A DNA stretch of 64,000 nucleotides, taken from assembly GCF_003700275.1 (NCBI RefSeq), contig NZ_RBRE01000084.1, positions 1-64,000 of the forward strand. The letters run 5' to 3'. The position numbers and the translations under genes are program-made. Source of the stretch: Pseudomonas cichorii. GTDB lineage: Bacteria > Pseudomonadota > Gammaproteobacteria > Pseudomonadales > Pseudomonadaceae. Below are positions 22,882-31,597 of the stretch, piece after piece (position 1 is the first letter of the stretch; each line of letters begins with the position of its first letter). Under the pieces are notes generated by a model. The model was not told the origin of the DNA, made no database searches, and saw only the letters and a program-made list of their open reading frames with translations.

Positions 22882-24078
22882 TTACAGCACTTGCTTGATC
22901 GCGTCACATACCGCGTCGATGTTCTTCTGGTTCAGTGCGGCAACGCAGATACGACCGGTATCCAGCGCGTAGATGCCGAACTCGTTTCGCAGGCGCTGGG
23001 CCTGTGCGGCGGTCAGGCCCGAGTAGGAGAACATCCCGCACTGGCGACCGACGAAGCTGAAGTCCTGACCGGCCGGGTTGTTGGCCAGGCGCTCGACCAT
23101 GGCTTTGCGCATACCGTGGATGCGGACACGCATTTCGCCCAGTTCTTCTTCCCACATGGCGCGCAACGCCGGGTCGTTGAGGACGGCGGCCGAGATGATT
23201 GCACCGTGGGTTGGCGGGTTGGAGTAGTTGGTGCGGATCACACGCTTGACCTGGGACAGGACGCGGGCGGTTTCTTCACGGGACTCGGTGATGATCGACA
23301 GGGCGCCGACACGCTCGCCGTACAGCGACAGCGACTTGGAGAACGAGCTGGAAGCGAAGAAGGTCAGGCCCGAGTCGGCGAACAGGCGGACTGCCACGGC
23401 GTCTTCGTCAATGCCTTGACCGAAGCCCTGGTAAGCCATGTCCAGGAACGGTACGTGGCCCTTGGCCTTGACCACTTCCAGAACCTTTTTCCAGTCGTCC
23501 AGGCTCAGGTCGACGCCGGTCGGGTTGTGGCAGCAGGCGTGCAGCACGACGATGGAGCCGTTCGGCAGGTTCTGCAGGTCTTCCAGCATGCCGGCACGGT
23601 TCACGTCGTGAGTCGGGGCATCGTAGTAACGGTAGTCCTGGACCGGAAAGCCTGCGGCTTCAAACAGTGCGCGGTGGTTTTCCCAGCTTGGATCGCTGAT
23701 GGCGACCACGGCATTGGGCAGCAGGCGCTTGAGGAAGTCTGCACCGATCTTCAGTGCACCGGTGCCGCCGACCGACTGGGTGGTCAGCACGCGGCCCGAG
23801 GCGATCAGTGGCGAGTCGGCACCCAGCAGCAGTTTCTGTACCGCCAGGTCGTAGGCCGAAATGCCGTCGATAGGCAGGTAGCCACGCGGAGCGTGTTGCG
23901 CCACGCGAATCTTCTCGGCTTCGGCAACTGCGCGCAGCAGCGGAATGCGCCCGTCTTCGTCACAGTAGACGCCCACGCCAAGGTTGACCTTGGTGGTGCG
24001 GGTGTCGGCGTTGAATGCTTCGTTGATACCCAGGATCGGATCGCGGGGCGCCATTTCGACAGCGGAGAACAGGCTCAT
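22882..24078 (-). CDS. Aromatic/aspartate amino acid aminotransferase (class I)
   Basis: The 398-residue length and sequence fit the AspC/TyrB family throughout: GVGVYCDEDGRIPLLRAV near the N-terminus, CHNPTGVDLS, the PLP Lys in SSSFSKSLSLYGERVG, and the substrate Arg region at the C-terminus. It should transfer amino groups between aromatic amino acids or aspartate and 2-oxoglutarate in the cytoplasm. Sequence alone does not decide between AspC and TyrB/PhhC specificity. It is divergent from uvrB, an arrangement I recall from other Pseudomonas, and has its own terminator. Confidence 0.92.
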   Translation of the reverse strand: MSLFSAVEMAPRDPILGINEAFNADTRTTKVNLGVGVYCDEDGRIPLLRAVAEAEKIRVAQHAPRGYLPIDGISAYDLAVQKLLLGADSPLIASGRVLTTQSVGGTGALKIGADFLKRLLPNAVVAISDPSWENHRALFEAAGFPVQDYRYYDAPTHDVNRAGMLEDLQNLPNGSIVVLHACCHNPTGVDLSLDDWKKVLEVVKAKGHVPFLDMAYQGFGQGIDEDAVAVRLFADSGLTFFASSSFSKSLSLYGERVGALSIITESREETARVLSQVKRVIRTNYSNPPTHGAIISAAVLNDPALRAMWEEELGEMRVRIHGMRKAMVERLANNPAGQDFSFVGRQCGMFSYSGLTAAQAQRLRNEFGIYALDTGRICVAALNQKNIDAVCDAIKQVL

Positions 24079-24435
24079 TGTTTGCGGCAGCTCTGAATGA
24101 AGGGTGAAGGGGAGTGCAGGCTCCGACAGAATGCGCCAGAGCGGTGCACAAACGGGGACCTAGTATAAAGAGCATCCACCGAGGGATCGACAGGCTGCGG
24201 CGGGTTTTTTCAAGGTTTTTCCGGTTATTTGCAGAACGTTCGTCTTATTGAAACCTCAATGCTTTAGAGCCTGATGCAATCCGCGCCTTGAAAGGTGAGT
24301 ATATGGCTCCATCTACACAGCATCACTTCAGGCACTGCACGTCTTCCCGGCGGGATCGGGCGTTGGCGGTGATTTGGTTTTTGCATGCATGTCATGCAGG
24401 CCAATCCTTTGCGCAAACGAATCAAGAGGTAGGTC
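24079..24435. other. Intergenic region between aminotransferase and uvrB
   Basis: This 357-nt divergent gap should hold both promoters. A TATACT -10 hexamer for the aminotransferase is visible on the minus strand at 24162-24167, with only a weak -35. No clear uvrB promoter or LexA-type CTG-N10-CAG palindrome was found. An open frame from 24303 overlaps uvrB out of frame and has no coding signs. Confidence 0.4.
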
Positions 24436-26451
24436 ATGTCCGAGTTTCAGCTCGTCACCCGTTTTGAGCCAGCTGGCGATCAGCCCGAGGCGATCCGCCT
24501 GATGGTCGAAGGGATCGAAGCCGGCCTGGCGCACCAGACCCTGCTGGGTGTGACCGGCTCGGGCAAGACTTTCAGCGTGGCCAACGTGATTGCCCAGGTG
24601 CAGCGTCCGACCCTGGTGCTGGCACCGAACAAGACCCTGGCGGCGCAGTTGTACGGCGAGTTCAAGGCCTTCTTCCCGAACAACGCGGTGGAGTATTTCG
24701 TCTCTTACTACGATTACTACCAGCCCGAAGCCTATGTGCCCTCGTCGGACACCTTCATCGAGAAGGATGCGTCGATCAACGACCACATCGAACAGATGCG
24801 CCTTTCCGCAACCAAGGCCCTGCTGGAGCGCAAGGACGCCATCATCGTTACCACGGTGTCGTGCATCTACGGTCTGGGCAGCCCGGAAACCTATCTGCGC
24901 ATGGTTCTGCACATCGATCGCGGCGACAAGCTCGATCAGCGTGCCTTGCTGCGCCGCCTAGCGGACTTGCAGTACACCCGCAACGACATGGATTTCGCCC
25001 GGGCGACCTTCCGGGTTCGCGGTGATGTCATCGATATCTACCCGGCCGAGTCCGATCTGGAAGCGATCCGCGTCGAACTGTTCGATGACGAAGTGGAGAG
25101 CCTGTCGGCGTTCGATCCGTTGACCGGGGAAGTGATCCGCAAGCTGCCGCGCTTTACCTTCTATCCGAAAAGTCACTATGTCACTCCGCGTGAAACGCTG
25201 CTCGAAGCCATGGAAGGGATCAAGGTCGAGCTTCAGGAGCGCCTGGAGTACTTGCGCAACAACAACAAGCTGGTGGAAGCCCAGCGTCTGGAGCAGCGCA
25301 CCCGTTTCGATCTGGAGATGATGCTGGAGCTGGGTTACTGCAACGGTATCGAAAACTATTCGCGCTACCTCTCGGGCCGTCCGTCCGGTGCGCCGCCGCC
25401 GACGCTCTACGATTACCTGCCGCCCGATGCCTTGCTGGTCATCGACGAATCCCACGTCAGCGTGCCGCAGGTCGGCGCGATGTACAAAGGCGACCGCTCA
25501 CGCAAGGAAACCCTGGTGGAATATGGCTTCCGTCTGCCATCGGCGCTGGATAACCGGCCGATGCGTTTCGACGAATGGGAGGCTATCAGTCCGCAGACCA
25601 TCTTTGTTTCGGCCACGCCCGGCAACTACGAGGCCGAGCACGCCGGGCGCATCATCGAGCAGGTGGTGCGTCCTACCGGGCTGGTGGATCCGCAGGTCGA
25701 GATTCGTCCGGCGCTGACCCAGGTCGATGACCTGCTGTCGGAAATCAACAAGCGAGTGGCGCTGGAGGAGCGGGTGCTGGTGACCACGCTGACCAAACGC
25801 ATGGCCGAAGACCTGACCGACTATCTGGGCGACCATGGCGTGCGGGTTCGCTATCTGCACTCGGACGTCGACACTGTGGAGCGGGTCGAGATCATCCGCG
25901 ACCTGCGCCTGGGAGTGTTCGACGTGCTGGTGGGGATCAACCTGCTGCGGGAAGGTCTGGACATGCCGGAAGTGTCGCTGGTGGCGATTCTGGATGCCGA
26001 CAAGGAAGGTTTCCTGCGCTCCGAACGCTCATTGATCCAGACCATTGGTCGGGCTGCACGTAACCTCAATGGCCGGGCGATTCTCTATGCCGACCGGATC
26101 ACCGGATCCATGGAACGGGCGATTGGCGAGACCGAGCGGCGTCGCGACAAGCAGATTGCCCATAACCTGGCACATGGCATCACCCCCAAGGGTGTGGTCA
26201 AGGACGTGGCCGATATCATGGAAGGCGCAACGGTGCCCGGCTCGCGCAGCAAGAAGCGCAAAGGCATGGCCAAGGCTGCGGAAGAGAACGCCCGCTACGA
26301 AAACGAGCTGCGTTCGCCCAGTGAGATCACCAAGCGCATTCGCCAACTGGAAGAGAAGATGTACCAGTTGGCCCGCGATCTGGAGTTCGAGGCGGCGGCA
26401 CAGATGCGCGACGAGATTGCCAAATTGCGTGAGCGGTTGCTGGCGGTCTGA
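24436..26451 (+). CDS. uvrB: UvrB, excinuclease ABC subunit B
   Basis: The 671-residue damage-verification helicase of nucleotide excision repair. It has Walker A GVTGSGKT, the DNA-clamping beta-hairpin (YDYYQPEAYVP), helicase motifs including DESHV and TIGRAARN, and a C-terminal UVR domain (ITKRIRQLEEKM ... EFEAAAQMRDEI) that contacts UvrC. ATG follows AGAGGTAGG. The length is normal and all motifs are intact. It stands alone between its divergent neighbour and gltX; SOS control is not visible. Confidence 0.97.
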   Translation: MSEFQLVTRFEPAGDQPEAIRLMVEGIEAGLAHQTLLGVTGSGKTFSVANVIAQVQRPTLVLAPNKTLAAQLYGEFKAFFPNNAVEYFVSYYDYYQPEAYVPSSDTFIEKDASINDHIEQMRLSATKALLERKDAIIVTTVSCIYGLGSPETYLRMVLHIDRGDKLDQRALLRRLADLQYTRNDMDFARATFRVRGDVIDIYPAESDLEAIRVELFDDEVESLSAFDPLTGEVIRKLPRFTFYPKSHYVTPRETLLEAMEGIKVELQERLEYLRNNNKLVEAQRLEQRTRFDLEMMLELGYCNGIENYSRYLSGRPSGAPPPTLYDYLPPDALLVIDESHVSVPQVGAMYKGDRSRKETLVEYGFRLPSALDNRPMRFDEWEAISPQTIFVSATPGNYEAEHAGRIIEQVVRPTGLVDPQVEIRPALTQVDDLLSEINKRVALEERVLVTTLTKRMAEDLTDYLGDHGVRVRYLHSDVDTVERVEIIRDLRLGVFDVLVGINLLREGLDMPEVSLVAILDADKEGFLRSERSLIQTIGRAARNLNGRAILYADRITGSMERAIGETERRRDKQIAHNLAHGITPKGVVKDVADIMEGATVPGSRSKKRKGMAKAAEENARYENELRSPSEITKRIRQLEEKMYQLARDLEFEAAAQMRDEIAKLRERLLAV

Positions 26452-26476
26452 TTTGTTGCTTGTCGCGGGGCTGTCC

Positions 26477-26539
26477 GTGCAGGAGCGGATTTATCCGCGA
26501 AGCTTTCCCCACGCTGGAGCCACAAGGCTCCAGCCTGTT
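26477..26539. repeat. REP copy and terminator-like hairpin between uvrB and gltX
   Basis: GCAGGAGCGGATTTATCCGC is a REP copy at 26479-26498. It is followed by a perfect GCTGGAGCC/GGCTCCAGC hairpin (26513-26534) with only a weak T tract. It may end uvrB transcription. Confidence 0.65.
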
Positions 26540-26577
26540 AATATTCCGGGCTTGATCGATCTATTTCGGAATTTTTC

Positions 26578-28059
26578 ATGACCACCGTTCGCACTCGCAT
26601 CGCGCCATCTCCCACTGGCGACCCTCACGTTGGCACGGCCTACATCGCGCTTTTCAACTATTGCTTTGCCAAGCAGCACGGTGGTGAGTTCATTCTGCGG
26701 ATCGAAGATACCGATCAGTTGCGTTCGACCCGTGAGTCCGAGCAGCAGATTTTCGATGCGTTGCGCTGGCTGGGCATCGAGTGGAGCGAAGGTCCGGATG
26801 TAGGCGGGCCGCATGGTCCGTACCGGCAGAGCGAGCGGGGCGATATCTATCGGAAATACGCTCAGCAACTGGTCGAGCTCGGTCATGCCTTCCCGTGTTT
26901 CTGCACCGCCGAAGAGCTGGATCAGATGCGTGCCGAGCAAATGGCCAAGGGTGAGACGCCGCGTTATGACGGCCGCGCCCTGCTGCTATCCAGGGAAGAA
27001 GTGCAGCGTCGCCTGGAGGCCGGCGAGCCGCACGTGATCCGCATGAAAGTGCCGACCGAAGGCGTTTGCGTGGTCCCGGACATCCTGCGTGGCGAGGTGG
27101 AGATCCCGTGGGATCGGATGGACATGCAGGTGCTGATGAAGACCGATGGCCTGCCGACCTACTTCCTGGCCAACGTGGTCGATGACCATTTGATGGGCAT
27201 CACCCACGTCCTGCGTGGCGAAGAGTGGCTGCCGTCCGCACCGAAACTGATCCTGCTCTACGAGTATTTCGGCTGGGACAAGCCGCAACTGTGCTACATG
27301 CCGCTGCTGCGTAACCCCGACAAGAGCAAGCTGTCCAAGCGCAAGAACCCGACTTCGGTGACGTTCTACGAGCGCATGGGCTTCATGCCTGAAGCGATGC
27401 TCAACTATCTGGGCCGCATGGGCTGGTCGATGCCGGACGAGCGCGAGAAGTTCTCGTTGCAGGAAATGGTCGATAACTTCGACCTGTCCCGTGTTTCCCT
27501 GGGCGGGCCGATCTTCGATATCGAGAAGCTGTCCTGGCTCAATGGTCAGTGGCTGCGCGAGTTGCCGGTCGAACAGTTCGCCAGCCGCGTGCAGAACTGG
27601 GCGCTGAATCCCGAGTACCTGATGAAGATCGCTCCACACGTTCAGGGCCGGGTCGAAACTTTCAGCCAGATCGCCCCCCTGGCCAGTTTCTTCTTCGCCG
27701 GTGGCGTTACCCCGGATGTGAAACTGTTCGAGCACAAGAAGCTGTCCGGCGATCAGGTTCGCCAGATGATGCAATTGATCCTGTGGAAGCTCGAATCCCT
27801 GCGTCAGTGGGAAAAGGAGCCGATTACCGCCTGTATCCAGGCCGTGGTCGATCATCTGGAGTTGAAGCTGCGCGATGCCATGCCGTTGATGTTTGCGGCG
27901 ATTACCGGTCAGGCCAGCTCGGTGTCGGTGCTCGATGCGATGGAAATCCTCGGCCCGGACCTGACCCGTTTCCGTTTGCGTCAGGCCCTCGATCTGCTCG
28001 GTGGCGTGTCCAAGAAGGAAAACAAGGAGTGGGAAAAGCTGCTGGGCGCCATTGCCTGA
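26578..28059 (+). CDS. gltX: Glutamyl-tRNA synthetase
   Basis: The 493-residue class I synthetase charges tRNA-Glu in the cytoplasm. The HIGH-type motif is PSPTGDPHVGTA at the N-terminus and the KMSKS-type motif is KLSKRKNP near residue 255. The C-terminal anticodon-binding domain is complete. ATG at 26578 begins MTTVRTRIAPSPTG; no strong ribosome site is seen before it. Its own substrate tRNA genes follow 340 nt downstream, behind a separate promoter. Confidence 0.97.
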   Translation: MTTVRTRIAPSPTGDPHVGTAYIALFNYCFAKQHGGEFILRIEDTDQLRSTRESEQQIFDALRWLGIEWSEGPDVGGPHGPYRQSERGDIYRKYAQQLVELGHAFPCFCTAEELDQMRAEQMAKGETPRYDGRALLLSREEVQRRLEAGEPHVIRMKVPTEGVCVVPDILRGEVEIPWDRMDMQVLMKTDGLPTYFLANVVDDHLMGITHVLRGEEWLPSAPKLILLYEYFGWDKPQLCYMPLLRNPDKSKLSKRKNPTSVTFYERMGFMPEAMLNYLGRMGWSMPDEREKFSLQEMVDNFDLSRVSLGGPIFDIEKLSWLNGQWLRELPVEQFASRVQNWALNPEYLMKIAPHVQGRVETFSQIAPLASFFFAGGVTPDVKLFEHKKLSGDQVRQMMQLILWKLESLRQWEKEPITACIQAVVDHLELKLRDAMPLMFAAITGQASSVSVLDAMEILGPDLTRFRLRQALDLLGGVSKKENKEWEKLLGAIA

Positions 28060-28189
28060 TGCAGTAGAGGATCGCTGTGCGTCTGCAGAACCGGGCGCAC
28101 GGCGGTCGATTCGGCCTCGGTTTTATGGGGTCGCAGTGGTAAGTGTTTGTTATGTCGACGAAAAATTTTCAAAAATGTTGAAAATAAAT

Positions 28190-28218
28190 TTGACAGGTCT
28201 GCTCCTCACGCTTAACAT
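28190..28218 (+). promoter_or_regulatory. Promoter of the tRNA-Ala/Glu operon with GC-rich discriminator
   Basis: TTGACA (perfect), 17-nt spacer, then TAACAT. The stretch right after it is GCGCCCC, the GC-rich discriminator typical of stable-RNA promoters under stringent control. The first tRNA starts 20 nt downstream of the -10. Confidence 0.85.
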
Positions 28219-28237
28219 GCGCCCCGTCCACTGATGT

Positions 28238-28313
28238 GGGGCTATAGCTCAGCTGGGAGAGCGCCTGCATGGCATGCAGGAGGTCAGCGGTTCGATCCCG
28301 CTTAGCTCCACCA
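28238..28313 (+). tRNA. tRNA-Ala (anticodon GGC)
   Basis: A 76-nt cloverleaf with encoded CCA. The acceptor GGGGCTA pairs with TAGCTCC (one G-T). The anticodon stem CCTGC/GCAGG encloses loop ATGGCAT, giving GGC. Identical to the copy at 28528. Confidence 0.97.
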
Positions 28314-28399
28314 AATATAGAGTTTCAAGGTTCGGCTACATTGCCTTGAAACAGTATGATGACCGGATCCAGCACCGGTCATGTACTAAAGAAGGTTTT

Positions 28400-28475
28400 G
28401 TCCCCTTCGTCTAGTGGCCTAGGACACCGCCCTTTCACGGCGGTAACAGGGGTTCGAGTCCCCTAGGGGACGCCA
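28400..28475 (+). tRNA. tRNA-Glu (anticodon UUC)
   Basis: A 76-nt cloverleaf with encoded CCA. The anticodon stem CCGCC/GGCGG encloses loop CTTTCAC, giving TTC. Identical to the copy at 28649. It lies shortly downstream of its synthetase gene gltX. Confidence 0.97.
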
Positions 28476-28527
28476 GTTTCAAAGAGTGACGCCGCAAGGT
28501 TGATCTCCGCCGCGAGGCGATAAATCC

Positions 28528-28603
28528 GGGGCTATAGCTCAGCTGGGAGAGCGCCTGCATGGCATGCAGGAGGTCAGCGGTTCGATCCCGCTTAGCTCCA
28601 CCA
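28528..28603 (+). tRNA. tRNA-Ala (anticodon GGC), second copy
   Basis: Identical in all 76 nt to the first tRNA-Ala and part of a tandem duplication of the Ala-Glu pair. No separate promoter is seen, so it is probably processed from the same transcript. Confidence 0.97.
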
Positions 28604-28648
28604 ATTTTGCCAGGGTTCGCTGATAGCGAATCTGCTCGAAGGTTTTGC

Positions 28649-28724
28649 GTCCCCTTCGTCTAGTGGCCTAGGACACCGCCCTTTCACGGCGGTAACAGGG
28701 GTTCGAGTCCCCTAGGGGACGCCA
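28649..28724 (+). tRNA. tRNA-Glu (anticodon UUC), second copy
   Basis: Identical in all 76 nt to the first tRNA-Glu. The Ala-Glu spacer here is 45 nt, against 86 nt in the first pair, so the duplicated unit has since changed in its spacer. Confidence 0.97.
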
Positions 28725-28746
28725 CGATTTCTCGCTCTGCGAGACC

Positions 28747-28785
28747 AAGGGTCATTCGATTATTGAATGGCCCTTTTGTTTTTTG
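28747..28785 (+). terminator. Terminator of the tRNA operon
   Basis: GGGTCATTC/GAATGGCCC hairpin followed by TTTTGTTTTTT, 25 nt after the last tRNA. Confidence 0.9.
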
Positions 28786-28874
28786 GGCGCTTTTAATCTT
28801 CGCCCGCTCTTCTGCGCTGTCCTCTTTTTATTGCATGTCATTCGTCTGTCTTCGGCAGACGGGCAGGGTTGCGC

Positions 28875-28902
28875 TTGTCATTCAGGAACATGCGAATAAT
28901 AT
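28875..28902 (+). promoter_or_regulatory. Probable promoter of the TetR gene
   Basis: TTGTCA, 16 nt, TAATAT. The -10 lies in the self-complementary run AATAATATTATC (28895-28906), which could also be a site for autorepression by the TetR product. Confidence 0.45.
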
Positions 28903-28928
28903 TATCTGCGTAATTTCTGGAGGTCGGC

Positions 28929-29468
28929 ATGACAGACAAAAAAGCGCAAACCCGTGAACGGATTCTGGATGCTGCCAGCGCGGCCTTGATCAGTCGTGGG
29001 CCGGAGCAGCCCAGCGTCAATGAGATCATGGGCGCTGCGGGGCTGACGGTGGGCGGCTTCTATTCGCACTTCGACAGCAAGGAAGCGCTGATGCTGGAAG
29101 CCTTCAATCGCTTGCTGAGCCAGCGCAGGTCTGCGATTGCGCAAATGGATGAGCAGTTGCCCTGTGATGAGCGTCGGGTCTTGCTGGCGGCGTTCTATCT
29201 GTCTCGCAAGCATCGCGATGCCACCGAGCATGCCTGCCCGTTACCCTCGACAGCCGCACAAATGCCGCACTTGCCCGAAGACTTTCAGGCGGTACTGGCC
29301 GAACATCTGGAATTGATGGTGGCGCAACTGTCATCGAGCCCGGAGGACGCGGACAAGGTGTTGGCGGATATGTCGCTGATGGTGGGCGGGCTGGTGCTGG
29401 CCCGGGCGCTGGGTTCCGGAGAGTTGTCGGACCGTGTGCTGCGCGCTGCCAAATCGGCGGTGGTTTAG
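28929..29468 (+). CDS. TetR-family transcriptional regulator
   Basis: The 179-residue product has an N-terminal helix-turn-helix (ERILDAASAAL ... IMGAAGLTVGGFYSHFDSKEAL, residues 10-55) typical of TetR repressors. The C-terminal ligand domain is too variable to name an inducer. The start follows GGAGG at 7 nt. It is a single gene between the tRNA cluster and a thioesterase; the target is unknown, and self-control is suggested by the palindrome over its promoter. Confidence 0.9.
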   Translation: MTDKKAQTRERILDAASAALISRGPEQPSVNEIMGAAGLTVGGFYSHFDSKEALMLEAFNRLLSQRRSAIAQMDEQLPCDERRVLLAAFYLSRKHRDATEHACPLPSTAAQMPHLPEDFQAVLAEHLELMVAQLSSSPEDADKVLADMSLMVGGLVLARALGSGELSDRVLRAAKSAVV

Positions 29469-29493
29469 CCAGACCCGGTTACACTGCCCCTGG

Positions 29494-29520
29494 TTGGAGC
29501 GAATTCATTCGCTCTTGCAG
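29494..29520. repeat. Single REP palindrome
   Basis: A single compact copy containing GAGCGAATTCATTCGCTC (nearly perfect palindrome), between the TetR gene and the thioesterase gene. Confidence 0.7.
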
Positions 29521-29552
29521 TTTGAATATTATTCAGGGCAACGGGAGCAAAC

Positions 29553-30011
29553 ATGGTCTGGGATCGGGCAACGCCTTTTGTGATTGACCTCAATGTGGCA
29601 GCAGAGGACATCGATGGCCTCGGACACGCCAATAATGCGGTGTATGTCACCTGGCTGGAGCGTTGCGCCTGGCGTCATTCGCAGCATCTGGGTCTTGATC
29701 TGAGCGAGTATCGGCGTCTGGATCGGGCGATGGCAGTGGTCCGGCACGAAATCGACTACCTGGCCAGCGCCTACGAAGCTGACGAACTGCAACTGGCTAC
29801 CTGGATTGTCGACTGGGACAAGCGCCTGAAAATGACCCGCTGCTTCCAGCTCAAGCGTCCGGCCGACGGCCTGACCTTGCTGCGCGCGCAGACCACCTTT
29901 GTCTGTATCGAGCTGTCCACCGGCAAGCCCAAGCGCATGCCGGGCGAATTTATCGAGGGTTATGGCGCCGCCATGGCGGACGGCGTTCCAAATCCCGGCG
30001 CCGGGCAGTAA
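29553..30011 (+). CDS. Acyl-CoA thioesterase of the hot-dog (4HBT) family
   Basis: The product is 152 residues with one hot-dog domain. The YbgC/FcbC-type catalytic stretch is seen as DIDGLGHANNAVYVTWLERC, where an Asp usually placed before GH is replaced by a DGLGH pattern, followed by VVRHEIDYLASAYEADEL. It should hydrolyse a cytoplasmic acyl-CoA, but the natural substrate is not visible from sequence. It lies 28 nt before dusC on the same strand and is probably cotranscribed with it. Confidence 0.85.
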   Translation: MVWDRATPFVIDLNVAAEDIDGLGHANNAVYVTWLERCAWRHSQHLGLDLSEYRRLDRAMAVVRHEIDYLASAYEADELQLATWIVDWDKRLKMTRCFQLKRPADGLTLLRAQTTFVCIELSTGKPKRMPGEFIEGYGAAMADGVPNPGAGQ

Positions 30012-30039
30012 ACTGCCGGACTTTTTTCGAGTGTGACCC

Positions 30040-31008
30040 ATGCAAATTGCTCTGGCGCCCATGGAGGGGTTGGTCGACGACATCCTGCGTAACGTGCTGA
30101 CCCGTGTCGGCGGCGTCGACTGGTGCGTGACCGAGTTCATCCGGGTGACCGAGCGGGTCATGCCTGCCGCCTATTTCTACAAGCTGGCTTCTGAACTGCA
30201 CACCGATGCGAAGACGGCGGCCGGTGTGCCGTTGCATCTGCAGTTGCTGGGCTCCGACCCGGTCTGTCTGGCGGAAAATGCCGCTTTTGCCTGTGAGCTG
30301 GGTGCGCCGGTGCTGGATCTGAATTTCGGCTGTCCGGCCAAGACCGTCAATCGCTCCCGTGGTGGCGCGATCCTGCTCAAGGAGCCCGAGCTGCTGCACT
30401 CCATCGTCAGTCATGTGCGGCGTGCCGTGCCCAAGGCCATTCCGGTCACTGCCAAGATGCGCCTGGGTTACGATAATACCGATAACGCGCTGGATTGCGC
30501 CCGGGCGCTGGTGGATGGCGGGGCAGAGCGGATCGTGGTGCATGCCCGGACCAAGGTCGATGGCTACAAGCCGCCTGCACATTGGGAATGGATTGCGCGG
30601 ATTCAGGAAGTGGTCAAGGTTCCGGTGGTCGCCAATGGCGAGATCTGGACCGTCGACGACTGGCGGCGCTGCAAGGAAATCTGCGGCGCACGCGACATCA
30701 TGATCGGCCGTGGCCTGGTCGCGCGTCCCGACCTTGCCCGGCAGATTGCTGCGGCCAATGCGGGTGAGGACGTGGTCGAGATGACCTGGGCCGAACTGCA
30801 GCCCATGTTGCGCACCTTCTGGAAGGATTGCCTGGCCAAGATGACGCTGATCCAGGCGCCGGGGCGTCTCAAGCAGTGGCTGGTGTTGCTGACCAAGAGT
30901 TACCCGGAGGCGGTGGTCATGTTCGATACCTTGCGCCGCGAAACGGACTGCGAGCGGATCAGCGCCCTGATCGGCTTTTCTCCCGACGAACGGTCGTCTG
31001 CGGAGTAA
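30040..31008 (+). CDS. dusC: tRNA-dihydrouridine synthase DusC
   Basis: The product is a 322-residue FMN-dependent enzyme that reduces uridine in the D-loop of tRNA; the DusC group modifies U16. Motifs are LAPMEGLVDD at the N-terminus, CVTEFIRV, the catalytic Cys in DLNFGCPAKTVNRSRGG, VHARTK, and NGEIWTVDDW with MIGRGLVARPD. Length and motifs fit E. coli DusC rather than DusA or DusB. It follows the thioesterase gene. Confidence 0.93.
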   Translation: MQIALAPMEGLVDDILRNVLTRVGGVDWCVTEFIRVTERVMPAAYFYKLASELHTDAKTAAGVPLHLQLLGSDPVCLAENAAFACELGAPVLDLNFGCPAKTVNRSRGGAILLKEPELLHSIVSHVRRAVPKAIPVTAKMRLGYDNTDNALDCARALVDGGAERIVVHARTKVDGYKPPAHWEWIARIQEVVKVPVVANGEIWTVDDWRRCKEICGARDIMIGRGLVARPDLARQIAAANAGEDVVEMTWAELQPMLRTFWKDCLAKMTLIQAPGRLKQWLVLLTKSYPEAVVMFDTLRRETDCERISALIGFSPDERSSAE

Positions 31009-31017
31009 AAGCAGGCT

Positions 31018-31046
31018 CTTGAAATATGTCTGGCTGACCCTAGTTT
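31018..31046 (+). promoter_or_regulatory. Sigma-32-type heat-shock promoter of ibpA
   Basis: CTTGAAA, 13-nt spacer, CCCTAGTTT. This matches the sigma-32 pattern CTTGAAA-N13/14-CCCCATNT and stands about 65 nt before the small heat-shock gene. Confidence 0.75.
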
Positions 31047-31111
31047 GGTGGATAAGCGATACCGGATCCGGATCGCAGAATATTCATCTCACTGACTAGA
31101 GGAGACCTGTC

Positions 31112-31555
31112 ATGACTACTTCATTTTCCCTGGCCCCACTCTTTCGTCATTCAGTGGGCTTCGACCGCTTCAATGACCTGTTCGAGTCCGCGGCCCGTAA
31201 CGATGCAACCGGCAGCTATCCACCCTACAACGTGGAAAGACACGCCGACGATCACTACCGCATCGTGATTGCGGCGGCAGGCATGCAGGAAGAGGATTTC
31301 GAGCTGCAGATCGAGAAGGGCGTGCTGACCGTCAGCGCCGGCAAGCGTGGTGATGAAGTCGAAGGCATCACTTACCTGCATCAGGGCATCACGCGGCGCG
31401 AGTTCAAGCTGTCCTTCCGTCTGGCGGACCACATTGAAGTCAAGAGCGCCAGTCTCAGCCATGGCTTGTTGAATATCGATCTGTTGCGCCAGGTGCCTGA
31501 AGAAGCCAAGCCAAAACGCATTCCGATCAACCAGCAGAAGGTTCTGCAGCATTGA
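31112..31555 (+). CDS. ibpA: Small heat-shock protein (Hsp20/IbpA)
   Basis: The product is 147 residues with an alpha-crystallin domain (YPPYNVERHADDHYRIVIAAAG to GLLNIDLLRQVPEE) and the C-terminal I-X-I anchor (KRIPIN). It should bind unfolding proteins in the cytoplasm and hold them for DnaK and ClpB. ATG follows AGGAGA at 7 nt. A sigma-32-like promoter and a strong terminator frame it as a single heat-induced gene. The roughly 60-nt leader could fold over the ribosome site, but I cannot show a ROSE thermometer. Confidence 0.93.
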   Translation: MTTSFSLAPLFRHSVGFDRFNDLFESAARNDATGSYPPYNVERHADDHYRIVIAAAGMQEEDFELQIEKGVLTVSAGKRGDEVEGITYLHQGITRREFKLSFRLADHIEVKSASLSHGLLNIDLLRQVPEEAKPKRIPINQQKVLQH

Positions 31556-31565
31556 GAACCGCTCG

Positions 31566-31597
31566 GGAAGGCATCCACGGATGCCTTCCTGTCTTTT
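31566..31597 (+). terminator. Terminator of ibpA
   Basis: GGAAGGCATCC/GGATGCCTTCC hairpin followed by TGTCTTTT. It just touches the stop of the convergent GGDEF-EAL gene. Confidence 0.85.

Noticed and set aside
24079..24435. A LexA box before uvrB
   Set aside because: No CTG-N10-CAG palindrome with an AT-rich centre was found.
28238..28724. tRNA cluster as an integration site for a genomic island
   Set aside because: No integrase gene and no direct repeat of a tRNA 3' end outside the duplicated units; neighbours on both sides are core genes.
31047..31111. A ROSE-type RNA thermometer in the ibpA leader
   Set aside because: Only a short TCTC/GAGA pairing is apparent; the typical anti-SD loop is not visible, so it is left as a test rather than a feature.
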